Of a stretch of DNA of 64,000 nucleotides, positions 15,540 to 23,666 are shown in pieces. The notes under the pieces are model-generated. The model saw nothing but the letters and a program-made list of their open reading frames with translations. It was not told where the DNA came from and ran no database searches. A program made the position numbers and the translations under genes. Source of the DNA: an uncultured Dehalococcoidia bacterium (GTDB lineage Bacteria > Chloroflexota > Dehalococcoidia > Lucifugimonadales > JADFKI01); NCBI GenBank assembly GCA_958295865.1, contig CATQHF010000003.1, positions 310,001 through 374,000 on the forward strand. Reading direction: 5' to 3'. Each line of letters begins with the position of its first letter. Positions within the stretch are counted from its first letter, which is position 1.

Positions 15540-17153
15540 ATGGCTGAGTATTACCGGGCGATATTTACAATCAGCGGTGAGAAGAGGCAAGGACTTGAAT
15601 TACTGGACGAGGTGGAGTTTTGCGTCCGCCAATGGGCTGCTGAAGAGTTTGGTGATTCCTACCAAGAAGAACGGGGAGAATTGGAGGGCAGAAAAGGGAC
15701 TTTGCGACCCAATGATCGCAAGCTAAATGAAGCAGGGTTTTTGAGTCTTGTCTGGGAGCGTCGGGAATCTGATGGCTTGGGTTCTCATTGGCGACTGAGT
15801 TTGCGCCTTGCTACTGATGGCAACGATATCGAAAGTGATATTGAGGTGCAAGGTGTAGAAAGCGATGGAAAAGCGGTTTCATGGGAGTATATGGCACGTC
15901 CGCCGGTATTTCTGAAAACTCTGGTTGAGCGGTTTGATTGCAACGTGGATGGACGGCCGCTGAAAACGACTGCAATTCATGTTCCACTTGCAAAAGCGGA
16001 CGCTTTTGCCAAGGAGGAATTGCTCAATGCCGACAGACGGATGCCTTTGGTTGTCGTATCGGGAAAAGATGCCAAAACTTACTCCGAAGAAGCGGATAGA
16101 TTGCAGTCGCAACTGATAGGCGTGGCGAGAGTATTCAATTACGACCATGACACCGCTTGGAACATAGCAAAGGACTTGCCGCGTTCGCTCAGATGCTATG
16201 ACGGCGCTGTGCGATTGTACTCGCCGGGTTGTTCGGAAGGCGATATTTCGCAGCAGCATCCGTATTGGATGCGCGATGATGTGGACAAGTTGGCTGGGCG
16301 GTTCTGGCCAATGCTTCGGGACGAGTGCGTCAACAGGGTATCGCGTCGGGGACGGCGCAGGTTGTTCGCGCCGGTGCGGGAACTGATATGGGAGGAAGAT
16401 AAACGAAAACTGGAAAACAAAGTGGAGATGGCGGAGCAAAGTCAAACTGAAAAGGAAGGAAAATTATTGGACGAAGCTCTTGAAATTATCGAGCCTGTGA
16501 TTGATGAATCTTTGGACAACGCTGGCTTCGTGAGGAGTGCAAGATTTGACGCCGCCATAAGGGTCGCCAAAGCGCAGAGAAATAGAGCGGATAGGCTTGA
16601 AGAAGACAAAAAGCAATTGAAGCAGCAACTTGCTCTACTCGAGAGAGGGGCGCTTCCTGTTGCATACCCTAATGAACCTGAAGAGGCTTCAAGCGTTGAC
16701 ACCCCCGCAACGGACGGATTCGTTTCGGTGTTTGAGGCGGTTCAGCACGCCGACAAAGTCTTGAACGGACTGCGGTTTCTTCCCAATGCGTTTGATACTG
16801 CCAAATCAGAGTACACCAGAGAATTCGATGGGCAAGCAAGCAAGATGTACGATGCCTTGCTGATATTGAACGAATGCGCTGAGAAGCGTCCAAAGGGATT
16901 GGGGATGGGTTTAGACGTATGGTTCCGTCGCAAGTATGTCGATTTCTCAGATGAATCAAAACCCACGAGGGAAAAGTTTTTCAAGGAAAGGACTTTTTAC
17001 GACGACAAATCTGAATGCTATGTCACAATGATGCGGCACATTAAGATATTGAACAATGATATTCGCATCCATGTGCGTTGGGAAAAGGACGAAGGCAAAT
17101 GGTTGGTAGGATACATTGGTCGGCATTTGCGAACGGTAACTGATCCCAGCTAG
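15540..17153 (+). CDS. Unknown 537-aa protein, lower GC, possible defence or toxin gene
   Basis: Begins after AGGAGG at ATG 15540. Three parts can be seen: a folded N-terminal domain (1-290; RMPLVVVSGKDAKTYSEEAD in the middle), a long charged coiled coil (about 290-380; EEDKRKLENKVEMAEQ, DRLEEDKKQLKQQLALLERG), and a C-terminal domain (about 400-537) ending IRIHVRWEKDEGKWLVGYIG followed by RHL. That ending, a basic strand followed by 'GYIGRHL', is a pattern I associate with C-terminal domains of antiphage or toxin-like proteins; this is recollection, not proof. Codons are clearly more AT-rich than neighbours, suggesting transfer. No partner genes of a known defence system lie beside it. Confidence 0.6.
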   Translation: MAEYYRAIFTISGEKRQGLELLDEVEFCVRQWAAEEFGDSYQEERGELEGRKGTLRPNDRKLNEAGFLSLVWERRESDGLGSHWRLSLRLATDGNDIESDIEVQGVESDGKAVSWEYMARPPVFLKTLVERFDCNVDGRPLKTTAIHVPLAKADAFAKEELLNADRRMPLVVVSGKDAKTYSEEADRLQSQLIGVARVFNYDHDTAWNIAKDLPRSLRCYDGAVRLYSPGCSEGDISQQHPYWMRDDVDKLAGRFWPMLRDECVNRVSRRGRRRLFAPVRELIWEEDKRKLENKVEMAEQSQTEKEGKLLDEALEIIEPVIDESLDNAGFVRSARFDAAIRVAKAQRNRADRLEEDKKQLKQQLALLERGALPVAYPNEPEEASSVDTPATDGFVSVFEAVQHADKVLNGLRFLPNAFDTAKSEYTREFDGQASKMYDALLILNECAEKRPKGLGMGLDVWFRRKYVDFSDESKPTREKFFKERTFYDDKSECYVTMMRHIKILNNDIRIHVRWEKDEGKWLVGYIGRHLRTVTDPS

Positions 17154-17182
17154 AGAGACAAATCATAAGGAGAATTAGTGCA

Positions 17183-17938
17183 ATGACCCTTTCAGGCAAA
17201 ACGGCAATCGTCACCGGCTCCGGCAGGAACATCGGGCGCGCGACTGCGCTGGAGTTGGCGCGGCGCGGGGCGAGCGTGGTGGTCAACGCGCGCAGCAACC
17301 AAGGCGAGGCCGACGCCGTTGTCGGCGAGATCGAGGCGCTGGGCGGCAAGGCTATCTCCGCGCTTGCCGATGTTGGCGTTCAGGCGCAAGTCGATGCGAT
17401 GGTCGATAAGGCGCTGTCGGCGTTTGGGCGCGTGGACATCCTCATCAACAACGCGGGACTGCGCGCGGCAGACTCCATAACCGACATGACGCCTGAGCAG
17501 TGGCGCAGCGTGCTTGCGGTGAACCTGGACGGCCCGTTCTTCTGCTCGCGGGCGGTCATTCCCGGAATGATTGAGCGCGGATGGGGCCGTATCATCAATG
17601 TGTCGGGGCTGAACGCATTCAAGGGCAGGGCAGATTGGGCGCATGTGTGCGCCTCGAAGATGGGCGCGCTGGGGCTGACAAGGGCGCTTGCGGCCGAGCT
17701 CGCCGAGCATGGCATCCTAGTCAATCACATCGTGCCCGGCGCGTTCGATACCACGCCGCCGCCCGGCCAGTCGGACGCTTTCGCCGCCCCCGCGCCCGCT
17801 CGCGCCGTCGGCATACCTGTCGGCAGACTGGGCATGCCCGAAGAGATAGCGACCGCCTGCGCGTTCCTCGCATCCGACGACGCATCGTTCATCACCGGGC
17901 AGACCATCCATGTCAACGGAGGCGCGCTCGCTTACTAG
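17183..17938 (+). CDS. Short-chain dehydrogenase/reductase lacking the catalytic tyrosine
   Basis: 251 aa, classical SDR size. Cofactor motif TGSGRNIGRA (11-20), LINNAG (87-92), active-site Ser141 in INVSG and Lys159 are present, and the end has NGGALAY. The YxxxK tyrosine is missing: position 155 is Val in the stretch AHVCASKMG. His154 sits next to the vacant position and could substitute. Closest overall pattern is FabG-like 3-oxoacyl reductase. It starts 29 bp after the orphan gene with AAGGAGAATTAG ahead of the ATG; whether the two are cotranscribed is unclear because their base composition differs. Confidence 0.85.
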   Translation: MTLSGKTAIVTGSGRNIGRATALELARRGASVVVNARSNQGEADAVVGEIEALGGKAISALADVGVQAQVDAMVDKALSAFGRVDILINNAGLRAADSITDMTPEQWRSVLAVNLDGPFFCSRAVIPGMIERGWGRIINVSGLNAFKGRADWAHVCASKMGALGLTRALAAELAEHGILVNHIVPGAFDTTPPPGQSDAFAAPAPARAVGIPVGRLGMPEEIATACAFLASDDASFITGQTIHVNGGALAY

Positions 17939-17960
17939 AAGCCATCGCATAAACACAAAT

Positions 17961-18009
17961 GTCATTCCCGCCCGCTTACTCGTCATTCCCGCGAAAGCGG
18001 GAATCCAGA
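17961..18009. repeat. GTCATTCCCGCGAAAGCGGGAATCC palindromic repeat
   Basis: One partial unit (GTCATTCCCGCCC) followed by a complete one with arms ATTCCCGC/GCGGGAAT around GAAA. It is the common short palindrome of this genome; no mobile ends are visible here. Confidence 0.75.
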
Positions 18010-18160
18010 GCATTGAAGGCGCATACAAGCATAAGCGGCGCTGCCATTTAACTCTGAAAATCGCAGTCAGTCTATTTGTGAGATAACCCCTAGCGTCCAC
18101 TCGTAAGCCGCCCGGGGCGTGGTATAATCAAGGCAATCCGATTATGCGGGAGGTGTCAGG

Positions 18161-18406
18161 CTGATAGTCAGGGTCAAGCTGTTTGCCAGCTACAAAGAGA
18201 AGGCGGGCAGGGCGGACATAGAGATGAGCCTGTCCGACGGCGCGAGCGTATCGGACGCGGCGCGTGAGTTGCTGCGCCTGCATCCGTCCATTGCGGGGGA
18301 TGCCGCGCGGCTGATGATTGCGGTCAACGAAGAGTATCAAGAGCACGACTACCCGCTCAGCGACAACGACGAGGTAGCGTTCATTCCGCCGGTGAGCGGA
18401 GGCTAG
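18161..18406 (+). CDS. moaD: Molybdopterin synthase small subunit MoaD (probable CTG start)
   Basis: 81-aa ubiquitin-like sulfur carrier ending in the required Gly-Gly (FIPPVSGG). The C-terminal glycine is adenylated and thiolated, then donates sulfur to precursor Z together with MoaE. The fold begins at IVRVKLFASYKEKAG, which lies upstream of the first ATG (18224); that ATG would delete the first strand. In frame, no ATG/GTG/TTG exists between the stop at 18125 and this point. CTG 18161 has GGGAGG seven bases ahead, so CTG initiation is the best reading. A TATAAT is at 18123-18128. Confidence 0.88.
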   Translation: MIVRVKLFASYKEKAGRADIEMSLSDGASVSDAARELLRLHPSIAGDAARLMIAVNEEYQEHDYPLSDNDEVAFIPPVSGG

Positions 18407-18445
18407 TGGCATAACAACAGACGGCACAGGATTATCGGTGAACAC

Positions 18446-18901
18446 ATGATTACCATTACCAACCTGACGCTCCACCCGGAAGCAATCACCGACAGCGTGA
18501 AGCGCGACAGCAACGGCGCTGTCGTCACCTTTTTGGGCGCGACGCGCGACTCCACCGCGGAGCGCAAAGTGCTTTACCTCGAATATGAGGCGTATCGCCC
18601 GATGGCGGACAATCAGCTCGCGCGCATCGCCGACGAGGTCAGGGAGCGCTGGGGCATATCCGACTTCGCCATAGCGCATCGTCTCGGCAGGCTGGAGATT
18701 GGCGACCTGAGCCTTGTCGTCGCCGTAGCGTCGCCGCACCGCAAAGAGGCGTTCGAGGCGTGCGCCTATGCCATCGACCGCATCAAGCAGATTGTACCCA
18801 TCTGGAAGAAAGAGTTCTTCGAGGGCGGCGAGGTATGGGTGGGCAGCCAAGAAGACGCCTGCGCCAAGCAGGACGTCCCGGTAGCCGCGCGCGGGGATTA
18901 G
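18446..18901 (+). CDS. moaE: Molybdopterin synthase catalytic subunit MoaE
   Basis: 151 aa. With thiocarboxylated MoaD it converts cyclic pyranopterin monophosphate to molybdopterin. Family marks: GAVVTFLGATRDS near residue 25, LEYEAYRPMA, IAHRLGRLEIGDLSLVVAVA, and IVPIWKKEFFEGGEVWVG with the conserved catalytic lysines. It lies 39 bp after moaD, forming a moaD-moaE operon. No other molybdenum cofactor genes are in the window. Confidence 0.95.
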   Translation: MITITNLTLHPEAITDSVKRDSNGAVVTFLGATRDSTAERKVLYLEYEAYRPMADNQLARIADEVRERWGISDFAIAHRLGRLEIGDLSLVVAVASPHRKEAFEACAYAIDRIKQIVPIWKKEFFEGGEVWVGSQEDACAKQDVPVAARGD

Positions 18902-19092
18902 GTCTGTGCGGAGCGCCAATATCGTGCCTGCCGCTTCCCAAACTGATACCTTTTGGCACATCATTCGCAATTCGATGACGAATTCGCCTGTGCGGAGCGC
19001 GGCGCATGCTCATTATCTGTCATGATGGCGAGTATGTTTGTGGAAATCCGAATTATGCGCTGAGATAGTTCCGAAAATCACAATCATCATAG

Positions 19093-19122
19093 TTGCCAAT
19101 AATTCCCGGTATCTGTTATATT
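19093..19122 (+). promoter_or_regulatory. Promoter for tRNA-Ser (and possibly miaB)
   Basis: TTGCCA (19093-19098), an 18-bp spacer and TATATT (19117-19122), ending 18 bases before the tRNA. The stretch 18902-19092 shows no gene. Confidence 0.5.
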
Positions 19123-19140
19123 AGAGCATCAAATCGGCAA

Positions 19141-19231
19141 GGAGGGATCGCATAGAGGTCTAGTGCGGCCGCCTGCTAAGCGGTTAGGGTTGAAAAGGCC
19201 CTCATGGGTTCGAATCCCATTCCCTCCGCCA
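19141..19231 (+). tRNA. tRNA-Ser (anticodon GCU)
   Basis: Acceptor GGAGGGA (19141-19147) pairs with TCCCTCC (19221-19227); discriminator G, and CCA is encoded at 19229-19231. The anticodon GCT is at 19175-19177, followed by a long variable arm (GGGTTGAAAAGGCCC) as in all serine tRNAs, and a T-arm with TTCGAAT. It reads AGC/AGU codons. Confidence 0.95.
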
Positions 19232-19273
19232 TTTATTTATTTTTTTACCCTGATTTTGAGAAAAATTTCACAA

Positions 19274-20557
19274 ATGGATGGATACTTCGTTTGGACCGTT
19301 GGCTGCCAGATGAACAAGGCAGATTCCGAGCGCCTTGAAAGCGCGCTAGGGCAGATGGGGCTTGCGCCGCGTCCGTCGCCAAAAGACGCGGATGTCATCG
19401 TGCTCAACAGTTGCGTCGTGCGCCAAAGCGCCGAAGACCGCGTCGTGGGCATGATGACGAGCCTGAAGCCGCTGAAGCAGCGCAATCAGGATAAGGTCGT
19501 CGCCCTGATGGGCTGCATGGTGGGAGCGCAGACCGCCGCGCTCGAAAAGCGCTTTCCCTATGTGGATGTGTTCATGCGCCCGCAGCAGTACCAGCCGCTC
19601 ATCGACCTGCTCGGCGAGCGCATGGGCATCGACGCTGACGGCTGCGTAGGCCCACTGGTGGCGCGCGCGGATGTGGCGACATACATCCCGATTATTCACG
19701 GCTGCGACAAGTTCTGCACCTTCTGCATCATCCCGTATCGGCGGGGCAGAGAAGTAAGCCGTCCCGTCGCGGAGATTGTGCGCGAAGCCGAAATGCTGGT
19801 TCAGCGCGGCGTCAAAGAAGTTACGCTGCTGGGGCAGAATGTGGACTCCTACGGCCACGACCTGCCGCAAGAGCGCGACCTCGCCGACCTGCTCACGGCG
19901 GTCAACGATGTGTCAGGACTGGAGCGCGTGCGCTTCCTGACATCGCACCCCAACGACATGAGCGACCACATCATCGACTCGGTAGCGGAACTGGACAAGG
20001 TGTGCGAACACATCAACCTGCCGTTTCAGGCGGGCGATGACCGCGTGCTTGCGGATATGCGGCGCGGCTACACGAACGACGATTACAGGCGACTGATAGA
20101 CAGGATTCGAGAGCGCATCCCCGGCGTGTCGCTGAGCACCGATGTCATCGTGGGCTTCTGCGGCGAAACGGACGCGCAGTTCCGGCAAACACTGTCGCTC
20201 ATCGAGGACATCAAGTTCGACAAGGTTCACGCCGCCGCATACTCCAACAGGCCCGGCACCATCGCCGAGCGCAAGCTCGAGGACGATGTGCCGAACGACG
20301 AGAAGAAGGCGCGCCTGAAGGCTATCGAGCGACTGCAAGAGGGGATTGCGACCGACATTAACTCTGCGCTGCTGGGACGCAGTTTCGATGTGCTTGTGGA
20401 GGGACGCAAGCGCGGCAAGTGGTTCGGGCGTAATCGCAACGATAAGCTTGTCTTCATCAACGACGGCGAATCGGAGATCGACCTGCAAGGGCAGATGGTC
20501 AGCGTCAAGGTCGAAAAGACGGCTCCCTGGTCATTGCAGGGGACGATAGCGCGCTGA
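19274..20557 (+). CDS. miaB: tRNA (N6-isopentenyladenosine-37) methylthiotransferase MiaB
   Basis: 427 aa. It adds the 2-methylthio group to i6A37 of tRNAs, using two [4Fe-4S] clusters and SAM. The N-terminal domain has the three cluster cysteines in GCQMN, NSCVV and GCMVG; the radical-SAM motif is GCDKFCTFC (about 150); a TRAM RNA-binding domain closes the protein. The frame is open back into the tRNA-Ser gene (to 19163), but MDGYFVWTVGCQMN at ATG 19274 is the family N-terminus, so I start there. It lies 42 bp after the tRNA and may be cotranscribed with it. Confidence 0.95.
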   Translation: MDGYFVWTVGCQMNKADSERLESALGQMGLAPRPSPKDADVIVLNSCVVRQSAEDRVVGMMTSLKPLKQRNQDKVVALMGCMVGAQTAALEKRFPYVDVFMRPQQYQPLIDLLGERMGIDADGCVGPLVARADVATYIPIIHGCDKFCTFCIIPYRRGREVSRPVAEIVREAEMLVQRGVKEVTLLGQNVDSYGHDLPQERDLADLLTAVNDVSGLERVRFLTSHPNDMSDHIIDSVAELDKVCEHINLPFQAGDDRVLADMRRGYTNDDYRRLIDRIRERIPGVSLSTDVIVGFCGETDAQFRQTLSLIEDIKFDKVHAAAYSNRPGTIAERKLEDDVPNDEKKARLKAIERLQEGIATDINSALLGRSFDVLVEGRKRGKWFGRNRNDKLVFINDGESEIDLQGQMVSVKVEKTAPWSLQGTIAR

Positions 20558-20664
20558 CACAATTAGAATAGTCGGCACATCGGTTTATCGGCATGTCGGC
20601 GCACCCAAACGCTGACCAACCGAAAGACCGACATACCGGCTGACCCTCGGAGGGGAACATCGTT

Positions 20665-21873
20665 ATGGTTGTCAAAGAACGAACTCCAACCATACCCATC
20701 ACGGAGATAGAGCAGTCGGCGTTCTGTCAGACCGACGACGAGCTGCGAGCCAAGACGCTCGAGGACGAGTTCAGCGCGGGCGTGCGCTGGCAGAAGCTGC
20801 CGGTCGGCTACATGCGAATGTCCCCCGAGGAACTTGACGCGCGCATCGGCGCGGCGCGGGCGCGGCTTGGCGACAGCGCCGTGGTTCTAGGACACCACTA
20901 CCAGCGCGAAGAGGTCATCAAGTACGCCGATTATAGGGGCGATTCGTTCAATCTGTCGCAGTTCGCCGCATCGCAGAAGAATGTGGAGCATATCATCTTC
21001 TGCGGCGTCCACTTCATGGCGGAGACCGCCGACATTCTCAGCGCGCCGCAGCAGAAGGTCATATTGCCGAACCTGACGGCGGGCTGCTCCATGGCGGACA
21101 TGGCGCGTATCGACGATGTGCTCGACTGCTGGGACGACCTGCAAGAGACGCTGGGCGACGGCGGCGATATTGTTCCCATCACCTACATGAACTCCACCGC
21201 CGCCATCAAGGCGCTCTGCGGGCGCAACGGCGGTATCGTCTGCACATCTTCCAACGCGCCGGCGACATTCCGATGGGCGCTGGAGCGTGGGCGGCGCATC
21301 CTGTTCCTGCCCGACCAGCACCTCGGCAGGAATACCGGGCTGAAGATGGGCATCGGCTTGGATGAGATGGTCGTCTGGAACCCGTTCAAGCCGCTTGGCG
21401 GCAACAGCGCGGATGCGCTGCGAAACGCCCAGCTCATCCTCTGGCAAGGGCATTGCTCGGTTCACACACGCTTCACCGTGCAGCAGATCGAGCAGGCGCG
21501 CGCCGCGTATCCGCAAGTGCATGTGGTGGTGCATCCCGAATGCACCATGGACGTCGTGCAAGCCGCCGATTCCAACGGCTCGACCGAGTACATCAAGCGC
21601 GTCGTTCACGACGCCGCGCCGGGCAGCGTCATCGCGGTCGGCACAGAGATTAGCATGGTAACTCGACTCGCCGCCGAAAACCCGGACAAGAAGGTATTCT
21701 GCCTCGATTCGGTGGTATGCCCGTGCTCCACCATGTACCGCATACATCCGGCGTATGTGAGCTGGGTGCTAGATGGGCTGAACGAAGGCGTAGTCGTGAA
21801 CCGGATTACCGTTGACAGCGACACGGCAGAGCAGGCTAGGGTCGCCCTCGACAGAATGCTCGCGGTGGTATAG
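20665..21873 (+). CDS. nadA: Quinolinate synthase NadA
   Basis: 402 aa. It condenses iminoaspartate with dihydroxyacetone phosphate to quinolinate, using a [4Fe-4S] cluster. Three ligand cysteines are recognisable in FCGVHFMAETADI, VCTSSNAP and VVCPCSTM; GHHYQREEV near residue 77 and HPECTMDVV are further family marks. The ~75-residue N-terminal extension is longer than in E. coli. It has GGAGGGGAAC ahead of the ATG. Together with nadC downstream it supplies de novo NAD synthesis; nadB is not in the window. Confidence 0.95.
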   Translation: MVVKERTPTIPITEIEQSAFCQTDDELRAKTLEDEFSAGVRWQKLPVGYMRMSPEELDARIGAARARLGDSAVVLGHHYQREEVIKYADYRGDSFNLSQFAASQKNVEHIIFCGVHFMAETADILSAPQQKVILPNLTAGCSMADMARIDDVLDCWDDLQETLGDGGDIVPITYMNSTAAIKALCGRNGGIVCTSSNAPATFRWALERGRRILFLPDQHLGRNTGLKMGIGLDEMVVWNPFKPLGGNSADALRNAQLILWQGHCSVHTRFTVQQIEQARAAYPQVHVVVHPECTMDVVQAADSNGSTEYIKRVVHDAAPGSVIAVGTEISMVTRLAAENPDKKVFCLDSVVCPCSTMYRIHPAYVSWVLDGLNEGVVVNRITVDSDTAEQARVALDRMLAVV

Positions 21874-21999
21874 CCGTTGTGGACGAGGTGAGCGCCTAGC
21901 CTAATCCCGCCTGCTCGCGGATTTCTGCAAACCGCATCTTATAGGTGAACATAAGGTGCTTTCTGGATTCGGTCAAGCCGCTCCCTCGCTTAAGACGCT

Positions 22000-22650
22000 T
22001 TAGCGTAGGTTCCACAGAAAGTTCAAATGTGAGGGGGAGAATACCTCTTTAACGGTCTTTTTGATGTCGCAGAAACTCACCGTCGGCGCGAATTCCTTGT
22101 AGAGATCTGGATGTTGGCAGGGTGTGTGCTTCCTGTGTCCGATCGCCGATCCGGAATAGTGCAGAACTCTGCCCGCAAAATTAGGTGTCCCTTTCTTTTT
22201 GAGAAACCCTTCTACTTGACCTCCTATTGCGATTATCGGCGCGCACGGCTTGGCAACCAGCTCAAGTTCCTCTTCCAATAGGGGATACCAGCGATTCCAT
22301 CTCTTTTTGCTACTACCCTTCGCCTCTTCAACGGGCAGCATCCCCTTTGAGAGATCCGTAAGGTGGTAGGTTTCCGCGCCCGCGCAGAGGTAGTTTTTCA
22401 CGCAAAAGTGGAGGATGAAATCCTCCACTGAGTAGGCGAAATTTCTGGCGTTAGCGCCAAGTTTTATTGGACTGTCGGCGTCGCTGCTTGCCCCACCCGA
22501 CGGCTCCATTGCGATGAGAACAAAGTCAGCAGGGGCTTTCGGCACAAAATTGCGAAGATATGTGCTCTTTAAGCCGAACTTTTTGTTGTCTTTTTGTACC
22601 ATAGCCTTGAATTCGCGCTCCAAAGCCGCATACTCTTTGCTGAATGACAT
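22000..22650 (-). CDS. Unknown 216-aa protein, possibly uracil-DNA-glycosylase-like fold
   Basis: Starts MSFSKEYAALEREFKA at ATG 22650 with AGAGAGAA ahead. Features that recall the UDG superfamily are VLIAMEPSGG (an early 'xxEPSG' turn), YHLTDLSKGMLP, IIAIGGQVEGFL and HYSGSAIGHRKHTPCQHP near the C-terminus, where glycosylases carry a conserved His. This is pattern resemblance only. The gene is more AT-rich than its neighbours and sits alone between nadA and nadC on the opposite strand, so it may be acquired. The frame continues upstream to 22737, but that segment is AT-rich and has no better start. Confidence 0.5.
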   Translation of the reverse strand: MSFSKEYAALEREFKAMVQKDNKKFGLKSTYLRNFVPKAPADFVLIAMEPSGGASSDADSPIKLGANARNFAYSVEDFILHFCVKNYLCAGAETYHLTDLSKGMLPVEEAKGSSKKRWNRWYPLLEEELELVAKPCAPIIAIGGQVEGFLKKKGTPNFAGRVLHYSGSAIGHRKHTPCQHPDLYKEFAPTVSFCDIKKTVKEVFSPSHLNFLWNLR

Positions 22651-22810
22651 GACATTCTCTCTTTCGCTTGATGGCGTCGTCATTAGCCGAAAGGATATGT
22701 TACGGCGCTTAGCTGCGTCAACATAAGCGTTCCACAAGCATCGGTTACGCTATCCGTCTGTGTTATAATTCTGAAATAGTGTACGCTGACTTCAGCCATA
22801 GAGGTACGCA

Positions 22811-23662
22811 ATGTTCCAAATGACCCCGGACACGGAAGCGCTCATCGACCGCGCGCTTTCGGAAGACCTCTCCATTGGCGACCCGACGACCGACATATTG
22901 ATACCGGCGGATATGCAAGGGCAGGCGGTTTTCGTCGCCAAAGAAGCGGGCGTGCTTGCGGGCATCGATGTCGCGCTTGCCGTGTTCAAGCGTGCCGACG
23001 CTTCGCTTCACACCGATGTCGTCATTCGGGACGGCGCTCATATCAAGCCAAGCGACATGATCGCCGCCGTGAAGGGCAGGATGAACTCCATCCTCAAGGC
23101 GGAGCGCACCGCCCTTAACTTCATCCGCAGGCTGTCCGGCATCGCCACCGAAACCGCGGCGTATGTGCGCGCCGTCGAAGAATACCCTGTGCGGATTGTT
23201 GACACGCGCAAAACCACTCCGGGGCTGCGCGCGCTGGAGAAGTACGCCATCAGAGCGGGCGGCGGCTACAACCACCGCCAAAATCTCGGCGACGGCATAC
23301 TCATCAAGGATAACCACATCGACGCGCTAGGCAGCCTGGGGATGAGCCTTGGCGATGTCGTGCGGAAGGCTAACGGCGAGAAGTCGCATACCATCAATGT
23401 TGAGGTGGAGGTGGAGGACATGGCGCAGGTGGAGGAAGCGCTGGCGGCGGGCGCGAAAATCCTGCTGCTCGACAATATGGACCCTGAGGAGATGGCAATA
23501 GCAGTCCGCGCGGCGCAAGGCAAGGCCGTAACCGAAGCGTCCGGCAACATCACGCTGGATACGGTGCGAGCGGCAGCGGCGTCCGGCGTCGACATCATCT
23601 CCGTCGGCGCGCTGACACACTCGGCTATGTCTCTCGACATAAGCCTGGACTTCAAGTCGTGA
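22811..23662 (+). CDS. nadC: Nicotinate-nucleotide pyrophosphorylase (carboxylating) NadC
   Basis: 283 aa. It converts quinolinate and PRPP to nicotinate mononucleotide, the step after NadA. The N-terminal domain has LSEDLSIGDPTTDIL; the barrel carries ERTALNFIRRLSGIAT, VDTRKTTPGLRALEK, AGGGYNHRQNLGDGILIKDN and EVEVEDMAQVEEAL, all quinolinate phosphoribosyltransferase signatures. TATAAT at 22764-22769 is a likely -10. The downstream propeller gene starts five bases past its stop. Confidence 0.96.
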   Translation: MFQMTPDTEALIDRALSEDLSIGDPTTDILIPADMQGQAVFVAKEAGVLAGIDVALAVFKRADASLHTDVVIRDGAHIKPSDMIAAVKGRMNSILKAERTALNFIRRLSGIATETAAYVRAVEEYPVRIVDTRKTTPGLRALEKYAIRAGGGYNHRQNLGDGILIKDNHIDALGSLGMSLGDVVRKANGEKSHTINVEVEVEDMAQVEEALAAGAKILLLDNMDPEEMAIAVRAAQGKAVTEASGNITLDTVRAAAASGVDIISVGALTHSAMSLDISLDFKS

Positions 23663-23666
23663 GCGC

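Noticed and set aside
19163-20557. miaB starting at 19163
   Set aside because: This would place the first 37 codons inside tRNA-Ser; the family N-terminus begins at ATG 19274.
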